A DNA stretch of 64,000 nt from contig OX637292.1 of NCBI GenBank assembly GCA_951799445.1, positions 20,401,296 to 20,465,295 on the forward strand. Direction: 5' to 3'. Made by a program: the position numbers and the translations under genes. Positions 1 to 12,284 of this stretch are shown piece by piece. The DNA is from Pseudisothecium myosuroides (Eukaryota; Streptophyta; Bryopsida; Hypnales; Lembophyllaceae). Numbering within the stretch: position 1 is the first letter of the stretch; each line of letters begins with the position of its first letter. The notes under the pieces were generated by a model. It made no database searches, was not told where the DNA came from, and worked only from the letters and a program-made list of their open reading frames with translations.

Positions 1-1697
1 AATTAAAAAATTACTTTTATTTTTATTTTGGTTGTAGCAACAATACAAGGCACACTAATATTTTTCTTAAACAATTTTTTTTATGGATACAAAATAATAT
101 TTTTAGCATTTGTTGAACCTTATTTTTTACCAAAAAAATGTTGATCCTCTCCTACACTTATAGTTTCAACTAAACTAAGAATACAGAGGTTTATAAGCTT
201 TGTTTTCACTTTGTTTTCTACAAATTCAAAGAATCATTGCAATTGCAAATTCATTGTGGTAGAATCCAAATCACACAATAATATATATAATTTAAATTTA
301 TACTTACTACTAGTATTTCTTATTCTAACCTTTGTTTTGGATAAAAACTATTGCAATATTATAATATTTATTAAAAAAAATTCACACAAACTACACATCA
401 TAAAGCTACACTAATTATTTTTTCCATCATTTTTTTACTCTATAATATATAAAAATTTGTAGAAAAAAGGTAATTTTACATGCGAAAATATTATGCTCCC
501 TTTAGCCAAAAACGATCTTCTTGTTGTACTTTGTGACGGTGCAAATTGGTTAGATTTGGCTATTGATTGCTATTTGGAATGAACAAAACAATAATAAGTA
601 GTAGTTCCCCCTTCATCCATGCAATCATCAATCAAAAGACAAATGAAATGATTAATGAGGTCAATGAACACTATTTGTTCTTATTTTTTGCATCTCTTTG
701 AATATTGCCCGATTAAAAGAGATGAAGTTCTAGGAGGCGGAACAAAGAGCTACATATGGTCTTGGGCATATACTAAATGCCTACAAAATAACAACTTAAC
801 ACTCAACAATTAATTAACCAGTGGTGATCCTTGAAAATGCCCCCAAAATTATACTTTTTAGTATTCCAAAACTACATTTTGAAAAGGGCTTCAAAATTCA
901 AAGTTTTTAGAATTCTAAAAGTGCACCGAACTCTATTTATAGGGCAAAGTGTTTTTATTTTATTTTATTTTCAACCTTAATCTAGAACATTTTGTCCAAC
1001 AAGAAGATCATTTTGGGATAGAAGGAGTAGTTTTATCAGTCAATTACACATTGATTATTATATGCCCAATTTAACTTTATAGTAGTAATCCCTTAGTGCA
1101 AAAAATAAAAATAAAATACTTGAATATTTTTAGTCTATTCTATTGCTACTTGAACCTTTAGAAGAAATTCAAACTCATTGGATTGGATTTTGTTACAATT
1201 ACTACTCTAAAATAATTAATTTCCACATTTTGCTTTCAAAATCATATTAAAGACAATTTTTCACAAAATCAATAGAAATTCTCAACATTGGTAGAAAACA
1301 CATACTGTCCATTATTACGGTTTCAAAAATATAAGATTGAAATCCATATTTAATTCAAAAAGGCAAAATTGAGATTAGAATTGTTGTTTTACCATCTAGC
1401 AATGGAATTAGTTTGTAATCCTAAACGGACCAAAAGGCTTCAAGTAGACGTCATGTTTTTGAAGTATTTTTGAGTAGATCATGTGAATATTTTTCTCCCC
1501 CTTTTATTTATTTTGTAACATTACATGCAATGTTCTTCATTGCTTCTAGTTATAAAAAAAAAATTCACAATAGGAATTATATTAATCAAAATTGGTCAAT
1601 TTCAAACAATAATTCTTGGTCTTTAAGGTGTTAACTGTTAAGTGGTCAAAATATCCATTGATGGTAAAAACATCTTACACTCAAATGACATTGAGAA
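1..1697. other. AT-rich intergenic DNA, nothing recognised
   Basis: Very AT-rich sequence with poly-A/T runs. The only long reading frame, near 211-414, is low-complexity and has no recognisable domain. No repeat with clear ends, RNA gene or splice-supported exon was seen. Confidence 0.6.
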
Positions 1698-1701
1698 TTG
1701 A

Positions 1702-2417
1702 CCCCTAAAGGTCCAAACACTATTTTTTTTGGTAATATAGTGATTTTGGGCAGCTCACTACAAAGGAATTTTTATATTTTTCTCTGAAAATTTCACATAA
1801 CACGTGCTTGAGGAGTATCTTTAAGGCCCAACAATTTTCATAACTTTTGACAACATGGTTGAAAAGTTATTGCATGATACGTAATTTTCACTGCAGCCCG
1901 AGCAACTCAAAAAACTTCATTAAAAATCAATTTTTTAAGAAATAAAAATTTGAAATTGATTCTTTAAATTCATATGTATGACGAAAGCTTTGAATCATTC
2001 CATTTTGATTAATGGAATGAAAGTTATGAGGAGTTTTAGTTTGCAAGTAAGTATGGTTTGCAAAGACTTCATACTAAACTCTTCATAACTTTCATCTTAT
2101 TAATCAAAATGGAATGATTCAAAGCTTTCAACGTATAGATAAATCTAGAAAATCAATTTCAAATTTTATTTTAAAAAAAAGTGATTTTAAAAGAAGTTTT
2201 TTAGCTGCCCAGGTTGCCCACTAAGCAATGAAAATTACATATCTTGCAATAATTTATTAACTATGTTGTCAAAAGTTATGAAAATTGTTGGGCCTTAAAG
2301 TTACTCCTTGGGCATATGTTTTGTGAAATTTTCAAAGAAATAATTTTAAAAATCCTTTTGTAGTGAGCTGCCCAAAATCGCTATGTTGCCAAAAAACGGT
2401 GTTTAGACCTTTAGGGG
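1702..2417. mobile_element. TTAA-family I element, foldback form
   Basis: A nearly complete palindrome of about 716 bp. The left arm starts CCCCTAAAGGTCCAAACAC and the right arm ends with the matching inverted sequence ...GACCTTTAGGGG, with arms similar along roughly 350 bp towards a centre near 2050. It is flanked by TTGA on the left (a one-base change from TTAA) and TTAA on the right. The ends match the other ~0.9-kb elements in this window, but here both halves derive from one arm type, giving a long hairpin. No transposase frame is present, so it is non-autonomous. Confidence 0.75.
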
Positions 2418-2909
2418 TTAATAGTTTGCAAACAATTACTTTTAAATAGTTCATTTTTTTGCTACGATAAGATTTATATAGTCATGAAATACACTAGTAC
2501 AAGGCATATAAGGTGTTGTTGGAAAGTCCTTAAAAAAGAAGGATACATTGACTTTGTTTCATGCAATTTAGACTTTTGGGTGAAGAATTTTTAAGAAAAA
2601 AATTAAATACAAAAAACACAAACAATAGCTAAAAAAGGGAGATTTTTTCACATTTTGTATATTGACAAAAAGTCATACTATGTAAAATTGATATTTAGTA
2701 TTAGTCACTTTACATACAAATCACTTTCCAAATTTTCACCACTCTACTTATATTAATATCCACATTAATTAAATAAATATTAAACATTGAGATACATTTA
2801 TCTTCTAAATGACCAAAATGTTTGATTCAAGCTTTTGCATCATTTAGGTAAGCCATTGCAAAACTAGATTTTAGTATTTTTTCAATCTTTGAGTGAATGT
2901 GTATCTTAA

Positions 2910-3784
2910 CCCCTAAAGTTCTATGACTATGTTTTCACCGAAAACACTCAAAAACTGCCATTTTAAGTATAAGTACCAAATTTTTGAAATTTTTTTTGAC
3001 ACATGTAACCATAGGAGCTTATAGTAAACTAGTTTTAGAAGATGTGGAAAAAATTTCAGAATTTTCCACCATGTGGATTGGAAGATATTAGCATTTGAAT
3101 TGGCAAATATCCTTTTTTTGTCCCTGCGAAAAATAGGGCAGCTGCACTTCACAAGGTCACATTTGTATGAAAAAATGTCCAAAATGGTGGTGCTTCTTGG
3201 AATTCTTTTTTCTAAACAAATTGGATAAATGCTTAAATTTTTTCAAATCATTTGGAATTGTACAACACATACAAGAAAAATAGTAAGTAGAAAGAAGTAG
3301 AAAATGATCCAAAATACTAAATTATTAAGAATTTAATTATGGAATTGAAAAATGTCAATCCCAATGGTGTAATTTTGTAATAAACAACCTACATCCTATG
3401 AATTTTTTTTTCAAAAAATATTAAAAATTGAGTGAAATAAACAACTTCAAAGTTTATTTCAGAGTAGAGAATCCATAACTGCCCGCAAACTAAAAACTCT
3501 CATAACTTTTGACTCATTAATCAAAATGGAATGATTCAAAGCTTTGCACGTAAATATAACTCTAGAAAACCAATTTCAAATTATTACTTTTGAAAAAAGT
3601 GTTTTTTTTCTGGCCATAACTTTTGACTCCTATTTCCAAATGTCATGAAATTTAGTGCATACAAAAGATATTCCTCGCACCCACCTTCTATTAAAATTTT
3701 AGCTTAAAATATGGAAATCTCTAGTCACACGTACTTACCCAAAATTTCTATATGGCCAAAAAACACATGCTAGTCCTTTAGGGG
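2910..3784. mobile_element. TTAA-family I non-autonomous element
   Basis: The ends are CCCCTAAAG on the left and CTTTAGGGG on the right, each directly bordered by TTAA. The interior is closely similar to the copy at 56442-57360, including the stretch around GGGCAGCTGCACTTCACAAG. Only the outer ~12 bp are inverted repeats, so this is an asymmetric copy unlike the foldback at 1702. Small open frames inside it are not accepted as genes. Confidence 0.75.
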
Positions 3785-3945
3785 TTAATATTAGTTATTG
3801 AACCCACTATTTTGTGACTAATTATACTAAGGGATTTTGAAATTATGAAGTAAAACGTGGTTGCAATATAGGCAAATATTTTTTTATTTTAATAAAATTT
3901 TAATCTTCCTACAAGATAATTTGATTAATTATTTGAAGTACAATA

Positions 3946-4171
3946 GAACCTCTCTTAGTGCATAGTGTTGGGACTATGCACTAAGAGAGGTTTATGCATT
4001 TGGAGAGGTGCAGTAATGTTCATTGTCTAACGTGACTTCTAACTATAGGGCCTCCAACCACATGGCTTCTAACTACAAGGCCTCCAACCACTGTTCAGCA
4101 ATAAAGGCTTCAAAGTACAATCCCTCATAGTGCATATTATGCACTAACAGAGTATGCACTAAGAGAAGTTC
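3946..4171. mobile_element. Short TIR element with TA flanks
   Basis: About 226 bp bounded by inverted repeats of roughly 19 bp (left GAACCTCTCTTAGTGCATA, right its complement with one mismatch), each flanked by TA, which suggests a Tc1/mariner-type target. The left end also contains a perfect 18-bp hairpin with a 6-base loop at 3949-3990. The interior repeats GCACTAAGAGAG-type words. No coding capacity. Confidence 0.5.
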
Positions 4172-4174
4172 TAG

Positions 4175-5734
4175 TGTATATAGTATGATAAATTTTGAAG
4201 TGGAAATTCTCATTCATTGTAAAACATTTATGCTGAACTTTGGAAAAGTTTTTTCATATGCCATTGCCCATGCATAGTTCATATTTAAAATATTTCTAGT
4301 AAAATGTATGGGTCTTACAACTAGTACAAATTAATGATTTTTTTTAAAGTTTAGTTGGAAAATCTTGGATGAAAAAAATATAAAAAAATAAAACATAATA
4401 TAAGAATTTTCTCTAGTTTCCCAACTTGCCCATGATGAGAACTGTGTAATTAAGTTGGATATTATTTTAAACCACTAATCCATAATTTATGCAATTTAAT
4501 AGAATTCAAGATAATATTTTTCTTCATCTCCAAGAAAATTTCAACCATAGGACTAAAAACTTGGCATTGCAATTGCCTATCCAAAATAGTTTGAAACCCA
4601 AAATATGCCTCTCAATGCATAGGGACTAATGAAAGTTTATAAATAGGCCCTTTTAGTTGAATGAATAAATGACACTCTTTGGTGCAATGATTATTATTCA
4701 AATGGTTGCAAACACTTATTGATGTGGTTTATATTAAAATGAAAAAATCTCTAAATTATATATAATAATAATATATTATCATCATTATTTAATTTATTGA
4801 CATTTATTTAGAGTAGGATACATAATTGTTGTCTTAAGAAAATTTAGAGACTTACTTTGTTTCAATTTTAGCAAAAGTTGTTGTCATGGATACCCAATTG
4901 GATATGTGTCAAGACACTCTTGGGGTCAAATTGTATGTACTTGTATAGAAGTTTATAACATTGTGTTGAAAACAATTATTATTTTCAAAGGAATATTAAA
5001 AATGTAATTATGAATTTAGCTTTGCTTTGGATATGAGCAGTTTGAAGCAATTTGAGACTTCTGAACATCAAAGAACTTTGGAAGGTATAGAAATGATTTG
5101 AATTTTAGAATTCAAGAAGATGATTTAACACAACTTTTATGCTTGGTCATCTCCTTGATATTATATTTAAATATACTTATGACATTGTAGAAAATGATGT
5201 TTCAAAATATAGTTTGAGATTTATATTAAATGCATTTTTTTTTTAGCATTGATGAAACATTAGAAGTGATTGCAAGAATTGCAAGTCTTGTTTCTTCATT
5301 CTTGGAATGTATTGCAATTTTTTCTATAATATTTAAAATTAGACAACTTTTAAAACTAATGAATAAAATTGGCCTAATACAAGACCTTTGCAAAGATTCT
5401 ATCTAAGAAAGATTACATATGGAACAATCTAAGAAAGATACAAATTTGCAAAATCTCAAAAGAAATAATACTTTAATATTTTAATTTGTAAAAAAATATA
5501 ATTTTTTGGGGTTACTTTGAATACATCCATGGAGATGATTATGCACCAAAAGAATCAACAAAATAATTATTAGCATGCTTGAATGTATACACTAAAGAAA
5601 AGTTAATTAGTATACATTTATACATAATATTCAAGAAGGCAATATAAAGAGCTTCCGAATCTTCATAATAACATTATTCAATTATGCTTGAGACAATGAT
5701 TCTTCTAACAAAAAAGAATCACGTGCGATCACAA
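4175..5734. other. AT-rich intergenic DNA, nothing recognised
   Basis: AT-rich sequence with short poly-A/T and AT-dinucleotide runs. No reading frame of note, no recognisable repeat ends and no RNA gene were seen. Confidence 0.5.
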
Positions 5735-6345
5735 TGTTCATTGAATGGCGTCATTGTAGGTATTGGAATGTTCTTTTATATCAAGCTTTGGCCTTTAATA
5801 AACATATAAGAGTCATCATTACAAACCACATTGAATGACATCAATATAGATGTTAAATTGGCCTTGTATATCCCAAGTTATTTTATTAACAAACTTAAAA
5901 GAGTCACTAAATTCCTTTTCAAGTACGATTGATTGACTTCAAGAATACACTAGCCAGAATCGCTTTTTATATCCAAAGTTCTCTTTTTGTACCCAGAGTT
6001 TCCTTCTATTTGTAAACCCAATCGGTCCCCCCAACGAGGGACTGTAGTTATTACTTTTAGATGGTTACAGTAGATAGTGATCGTGCGTCTATTCTTTAGG
6101 TTGCAAAAGGTCAACACCTCAAGAATCCTTTTCAAGCCAGATTGAGTGACGTCATTGTAGGCCTTGGTACGACGGTATCTAGTGTCTTTGTTTGTGAATC
6201 TCAAACAGTCATTGACTACAAACTCTTTGTGCCACCAAGATTGAGTGACGTCAACTATACGCATTGGGATGCCTTTTTCTATCCTAAGATTTTCTTCCAT
6301 AAACATAAAGTCTTTTCAGTTCCTCAAATCGTGAGTGTATATTCT
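5735..6345. repeat. Decayed ~98-bp tandem repeat, possibly once coding
   Basis: The word ATTGA-TGAC-TCA recurs near 5740, 5831, 5928, 6140 and 6240, followed each time by a TATCC-AAG-TTTTCTTC-type segment, giving a degenerate repeat of about 98-100 bp. In the + frame the last two copies translate as repeats of about 33 residues, beginning RLSDVIVGLG and RLSDVNYTHW. Earlier copies carry stops in that frame. This may be a remnant of a repeat-protein gene, but no known domain was recognised. Confidence 0.4.
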
Positions 6346-6650
6346 AGAACGCGGTGAAAGAGCTAAAGATGTGATATTAGAGAATTGTTGGAAGAAGATG
6401 CTCTCTTGGTTTTATTTGTAACAATATAATACAAATCAATATATTGTAAAGTCTTCATTCACCATACAAACAAACTTTGAACTCTAAACTTGTGCTCTAC
6501 TAAATTTTGCACATTTATGTGTTAAAGCTAAAAAAAACCAATCACAATTTATTTTTATCGATACATTAAGTATTTTCACAATTAGTACAAATAAAAACTC
6601 ACTTGTATGATCAAGGGAGCCTCAAAAGATTCTTGTTATTGATACATTAA

Positions 6651-6871
6651 CCCTTGAATGACGCGGCGGACGTTTTGAGGCCGATGAATGACAAGAGAAT
6701 CTCTTGTGTAGGACAGAAGTGCAACTATTCATCCTCCAATTTTTGTAGAGAAAGGGAAGATAATCTAGAGTAGTTTGACTTCCAATGAGTGCTTTTGCAT
6801 TATATTAATCCAACAATCCACACGGTGACAAAACAGATGATTTCCATGGTTATGAGCCCGTCGTTTAAGGG
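6651..6871. mobile_element. TTAA-family II MITE with adjacent empty site
   Basis: A 221-bp element with ends CCCTTGAATGACG and ...CGTCGTTTAAGGG, bordered by TTAA at 6647-6650 and 6872-6875. The flanking DNA is a tandem duplicate: GATACATTAAGTATTTT and the following ACTCAC-containing sequence occur uninterrupted at 6560-6604 and again, split by this element, at 6641-6650 plus 6872-6909. The uninterrupted copy has a single TTAA, so the insertion duplicated (or lies symmetrically within) TTAA. Similar copies lie at 13.27, 14.06, 22.83 and 55.67 kb. Confidence 0.8.
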
Positions 6872-6989
6872 TTAAGTATTTTCACAATTAGTACAAATAA
6901 AAACTCACAAGATTCTTGCCGCCTCTCTTTTGGTGAAAAATTAGAAATAGAAAATCAATACTCCGTAGTAGAAAGTGATATTAAAGAGG

Positions 6990-7700
6990 TCCAGGTGTGC
7001 TTGCCAAGCCCGAAGAACCCGTCCGTCCGTCCCTGAACCCCCCGCCCCGGTACCGCGCGCAGTCCTCCGCGCGGTTGCAACGAAGACCCTATCTCGCAGC
7101 AAACCCAGCTGACTCCGTCGTCGTCTTCTGCCGTCGTCGTCGTCGTCGTCGTCGTCCTCCCCCGGCCTCGTCCTCTTTGCCCTAGAGAGCAGGATCGCAA
7201 AGCCAAGTCCGTCCCCCCTCTGCCACTATTTTCTTGTCCCCGCTTCCGCTTCCGCAACAAGTCCCGCTTGCCTGCATCCCGACCCACGAAGCGCTTCTTT
7301 CTGCGCTTGCCCATGCCGGAATCTCTCCTCGTTCGACCGCAGGATATATATAAGTAACGACGAGAGAATCAGTTGGCGACTGTCTATTGTGTCGACTCTT
7401 GTTGTTGTCGTTGTCGTTGTTGTCGTTGTCGTTGTTGTCGTTGTTGTGGTGGAGCGTTGTTTGCAAGGGAAGGGATGTGTGGAAGAAGAGAAGAGCGAAG
7501 TTGCTGCTGCTGCCGAGGCTGTGTGATCGGGCTCAACAAGGATGTGGGTGGGGGTTGCGGGCGGGCGATGTGATGATGAGGAACGACCCCGGGGGCCAGA
7601 GCCAGATTGGGTTTAGTAATATATAACTGCTTTTAGGGTTAGGTTGGGGGAGGAGAGGAGAGGAGAGGAGACGCGACGAGGGCATTCGATCACGGGTAAG
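6990..7700 (+). promoter_or_regulatory. GC-rich promoter and 5' leader of the TBCCD1 gene
   Basis: GC- and CpG-rich block in otherwise AT-rich DNA. It contains a GTC/CGT trinucleotide run near 7115-7158, a TATA-type box TATATATAA at 7345-7353, and a TTGTTGTCG-type trinucleotide run at about 7400-7448 that would fall in the 5' leader if transcription starts roughly 30 bp after the TATA box. A splice donor (G|GTAAGT) follows at 7696. The assignment to the downstream gene is inferred from position and strand. Confidence 0.55.
7345..7353 (+). promoter_or_regulatory. Putative TATA box
   Basis: TATATATAA inside the GC-rich promoter block, correctly oriented and upstream of the TBCCD1-like gene. 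It is a sequence match only. Confidence 0.45.
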
Positions 7701-8588
7701 TGGCGAGTTCGAGTTCTCTTGATTTCGGAGACTAGGTCAAAATCGTGGTTTTGGTGGAGTGGCATTGCGGCATTTTTTTCTTTGTGCAATTTGGGTGCTG
7801 GTGGTGGTGGATGCGCTGTTTGAGAAATTGCTAGTCTTTGGGAGCGTGAGTTCTTGACGTGGTAAATGTGCAATGCTCTGCTTGTGGCTTTAGTTTTTTT
7901 TTTCCTTTTCTTTTTCTCTTTGTTTTGGAGAGTCGAGCTGAAGCCAATGTGGTATGAGGATTATTGGCAAAATGCCGTGTCTTGTGGTTTCCCAATGCAC
8001 GAATTGGAGAAATATTGGACAGGCCGGCTGTGGCGGAAATGTGAGCGCCAGGAGGGGTGACCTCCGGAATCTGTAGTGCGGATATTTCTTCATGTCAGTA
8101 ATTACAGATACATGAAATTTTTTTCCCCCCCTAGAAGTGGGACACAATTTTATTGAAAAAGAGTTGGGATCGAGAAATGAAGGTGTGACTTTTTCTTCCC
8201 TGAACGAAGGTAGAGTTTTGTGAACGATATTGAAATGACTATGGGAGGTAGGGGTTCACTCGTTATCATACCATTGAACTCATGGGTGTAGCCGATACAT
8301 AGTAGATTCTACTTTTTTGAAACCTGGAGAACTTCAAACGATCGGAGACTGGACAGAGAGAAGACGGAAAAAGACGGCTTTATCTTGTGAACGTATCTGA
8401 GTTGATGCTGCGCGGTAAGTGAGCAGCGAATGGCTGGCATCATGCTATGCGTGGAGATATATCAGAGTGGGCACCTGTTATCCATGGGACAAGGCGATGG
8501 ATGCTGGCAAGAGTGGGGTTGAAGAACACGTATTGAATTTAGTTGTATTGCCGTTCTTATACCATATTAGATTGTGTCTTCCTTGCAG
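7696..8588 (+). other. Probable 5'-UTR intron of the TBCCD1 gene
   Basis: Strong donor consensus GGTAAGTGG at 7696 and a pyrimidine-preceded acceptor CTTGCAG ending at 8588 bracket a T-rich stretch with no long plausible frame. The first in-frame ATG of the coding sequence lies 74 bp downstream, so this would be a leader intron. RNA evidence would be needed to prove it. Confidence 0.45.
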
Positions 8589-8661
8589 GTTCAAATTGGT
8601 TTTATTTCTTCTGAGTTAGAAGAGGGAAAGGTGGTGGAAAAGGAAGGCGAAGAGGGGAAAG

Positions 8662-11600
8662 ATGAGTGCTGGGACAGCAGTAGGCAAGAATGGAGAAGGA
8701 GCACGGGAGCCACCATGGCTTCACGTGCGGCGGAAGTGTTTTGAGTTTGGCCTGCTGCCACTTCCTAGCCTTGCGCACAGTGATGTTGTAACTGGGTTGA
8801 GGAACCTCCGCGTCAAATTACTCCAGCAGGCTCCTCCCATTTCTACTTGGTCCTTGAGCATCAATTCCAATGCTTCCTACACCGCTCCGGCTTCAGGGGG
8901 TAGGAAACGGGTGGCCACTGCAGGTATAGCAGCAGCGTTGGAGATCACTGAGTCGCATGCTCATTTGGTGCTGGATACCTTGGCATCTGTTTTGAACGAA
9001 TCGGGGGGAATTGTTGATGTCCTTGCCACTACTCCAGTGACAGAAATCGATTCTGTAGGTGCTGATGTCGATGATCTTATAATATTTTTGTATGTTCAAA
9101 CTTATCGAAGAGTTCCGTCCCGGCCACATCGAGGAGCTGCTGACGTCGCTGATGTTTGGCCTTCCACGTCTGCGATTGATGGATTTCTTCCTGCCCTATC
9201 TCCTATGCAGGTGCCCACCTTCACTTGACTCTTTATCCTCTATGGATCATTCCAATTGAAACGATCACTTTTCCGCAATATGACCCGGGTGTTCAGAATC
9301 GACTGTTTTGGCTTCCATATGAATGCCAATAATTTTTGGAGCACCAGTTTGACTGATTCACCATCAGAAAGTAGGTCTCACTGTGACCTAATGAGATTGA
9401 TATTCGTTCTTTTGTACCGAACTGCAATGCTTTATGTGGTCGGGAGGCTGTATTCCGCAGCAGGCATCACTCATGATAGTAGCGATTTGTGATTATTAAC
9501 CTTGCCCTTCAAAACTTCAATTGTTTGTGAACTCTTGGAGCTGGAACCTTCTAAATTCGGCCAAGGATGCTTTCTAGGGATATACTCTTCAGCAACTAAT
9601 CTTTTGGTGCGACTGCAAATTTAGTACATAGAATCTCAAGGAATTAGAAACGTTTTAAGGACCTATTTTCGGATGGAAAGTTTTTTGCCTCATCATAGTG
9701 CCATTCGCTAACCTTTCAATAACGAACATCCGAGCCGATATATTGCTGAAGTGCTTTGGACATTCTGCAGGTTAGATCATCTACAGTGTCTCGACGCTTA
9801 ATGCCCGGTCATGCAGAAGAAGAAGTCAATCAGTTGGCATATATGCGAAAGCACTTGCCAAATCTTCTTAACCTCTTGGCAGAGACAACAGAGGAGGAAA
9901 CCAGTAATAAGGTAATAAATGTTTGCAAATAATTGTTTAATGTTAATGAAGCTCTCTATTCCGCAATAGCCCTGCGGTCATGTCTTTTATGTTTTTTTGG
10001 TGATATCTCTCCTGCGTAATGAGCTTATGCTACTTAGGTCCTTGATATGTCACTCTGGAAATTTCCCTCGGTGAAAGCATTACAGAATTTAAAAACTTTA
10101 ACTCTACTTAGTGCACTGTTGACGAAGATCATTGAGATTACTGCTGTAATATTAAGTGGGCTTCTGACATCTATTTTCTCTCCTTTTTTGTTTCTCTCAG
10201 GTTATAACAGCTGAGCAGTTTGAGCATCTAGGACTTCTTCTGAAAGCAAAAAATGCTAGCTTTGAGAACATGCACTTGTGTCAGGCAGCCCCCTTCTTTG
10301 CTAATTCAGACCCAGATATGCCGGCAGCTCCTGTGCCTGTTGCCCAAGTGCTGGAATGGGTTCAACAGCACATATGCGCTGCTTCAGAAAATTTGAGGGG
10401 GACTCAAAAACTGAGCAAAGAAGACCCGGTAGTGAAAGATATGGCCCTTGTAGAGAGTCCATCGTCTGAGGCTACAGATGTAGCAATGGCAGACGCAACC
10501 GCTAACCCTGTCAGCCCCCCGACACCATCTAGTACCCAAACTATTCTCGTACCAAATGGGGTGTTGCACTTGTCTAAAGACTGGCGTCCGGATGGTATGG
10601 CATTCGTTGATGGGGTCATGAAGGCATCCGTATTGAAAAGAGAAAATGACATCAAGGGGGAATCTGTTAAGGTAGAGCCTGTTTCGAATCTGCAGAATTT
10701 CGGAGCGATACTGCAAAAACATTTTAAATGTTGCCTTGTTGTGGTCCTGTCGCATGCGTTCTCATTGTCGGACTTCTGAGTTCGCTGGTTTGAAAGAGCG
10801 TGTTTTTAAGCAATAACCTTTTCTTGATTCTGTTGCAGGTTTCTCATTGCCACGATTCAGTTGTGTACATACTTGCACCACTGAAATATGTCAACGTCTT
10901 TGGCTGTTCAGATTCTATTGTTGTGCTAGGGGCTGTTGGAAAGGTAAGTGACCTATATCCTGCTCAGTAAGTTCTGACTTTTGTCTGCTTATTGATATTT
11001 GCGCATCCTTGAACCTTGTGTTCACCAGAAATCCGACCGTTGGTTTAGGTCTCAAAGGTATGGCTTATTTCGCTTGCTGCAATCCGATCTTAATCTCTAA
11101 TCCTGTTGTGTACAGGCTGTCCGAGTGGAGCACTGCGAGAGGATTCAACTTATTGTGCCAACTGCTCGTATTACTATTGCTAACTGTCGGGAATGTGTTT
11201 TCTATCTTGGAGTGAACCAACGGCCTCTGTTCACTGGGGATAATCACCACCTCCAGGTACTCTTGCATCTTCAGCTTCCCTATAAAAGTGAATCCATCAC
11301 TCTTGTGAAGTGGCTGCTTTTGAAAGTAAATTCATAAATCTATTAACCACTGCTTCTGGTTGCCGTCTCAAGCAGGTGGCTCCTTACAACACGTTCTATC
11401 CTAAATTGGAAGCTCACTTGGCGCAAGTAGGGGTTGACGCGACAGTGAATAGGTGGGACCGGATACTGACTTTGGGTATGGTGGATCCTCATGATGCCTT
11501 CCTTCATCCTGCTGGTGCTGCAGATGTTCAAGCTGAGGGTGCGACACAGCTCCCGCCGGAGAAATTTGTGACATTTTCGGTGTGTATACATACTCTTGGT

Positions 11601-12284
11601 CAATTGTAGAGACAATTGCGATGAGCTCACTGCAGCGGGTTTTTTCCCCCTAGCTTGCTTTTCCTTTCATGACGAACGTTGGTTGTGGGTTCACTAATGA
11701 GTCCAATGCTCTGGCCATTTTAATAATCTGAATGTATGTTTTCTATGTTGACCCTTCTGGCATTTACAGGTTCCAAGGTGGAGTGAAGCTGATTCTGAGC
11801 AGCAGCTTCTTACACGGGCAAATCCTTTCTTATTGCCAAAGCCTTACCTTCTTGCTCAGCAACACAGGGTAGGCCTCGTGTTTGTCAGTTGCTAGTAGGT
11901 GTACGTGGCTTCTATGTGTTTTTTTGCTGTACGTGCTTAAAAAGGAAGCTGGCTTTGTTTTCCAATTTTTGTGGCTTATTCACTGTTATATTTCATTGGA
12001 GCAGTGCAAAGCAGCTGAAAATTTGAAACAAAGTTTGAAGAACACGCCACTGGAGGAGGGAAAGAAGCGTGAACTGATTACCGCTATTCATGGACACTTC
12101 CGCGAGTGGTTATTTGGTATTTTCAACACCAATTGATTATTTCTTTGTCTTTTACATGTCTCGCATTGTGCAATTAGATGTTAGTGCTGATCGTGAACCT
12201 GTGTGGGATGCAGCTTCTGGTAATATCCGTCAAATATATGATCTTCAGACTCTGGATAGGTTGGACAGCAATGGCATGGAATAG
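8662..12284 (+). CDS. TBCCD1: TBCC domain-containing protein 1 (TBCCD1) homologue, 9 coding exons
   Basis: Exons inferred at 8662-9210, 9771-9911, 10201-10671, 10839-10943, 11116-11256, 11376-11579, 11770-11868, 12005-12116 and 12214-12284. All have GT-AG borders and compatible phases and give 630 aa, slightly longer than plant and animal relatives (about 560-570). The start is the first ATG after an in-frame stop at 8613. Family hallmarks are WLHVRRKCFEFGLLPLP near the N-terminus, DVWPSTSAIDGFL, and SQAAPFF-type CQAAPFFANSDPDMP. The TBCC/C-CAP beta-helix region is about residues 375-490 (HDSVVYILAPLKY, GCSDSIVVLGAVGK, RVEHCERIQLIVP, ANCRECVFYLGVNQRPL), and the end is WLFASGNIRQIYDL. Members relate to tubulin cofactor C and act at centrosomes or basal bodies; Chlamydomonas ASQ2 is the TBCCD1 gene needed for centriole positioning. 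A role in basal bodies of motile sperm would fit a bryophyte but is inference. The acidic and Ser/Thr-rich insert around residues 285-345 explains the extra length. Confidence 0.93.

Noticed and set aside
2913..3182. Minus-strand frame (KILKFFPHLLKLVYYKLLWL) that recurs in the copies at 42556-42738 and 60222-60467
   Set aside because: The similarity follows the conserved non-coding arm of the TTAA-family I elements; lengths and starts differ between copies and the copies at 44769 and 36834 do not preserve it, so a small protein is not supported.
6955..7314. Minus-strand frame starting MGKRRKKRFVGRDAGKRD in the GC-rich promoter block
   Set aside because: Low-complexity basic sequence with a Thr run translated from the CGT microsatellite, overlapping the promoter of TBCCD1; no family resemblance and no splice support.
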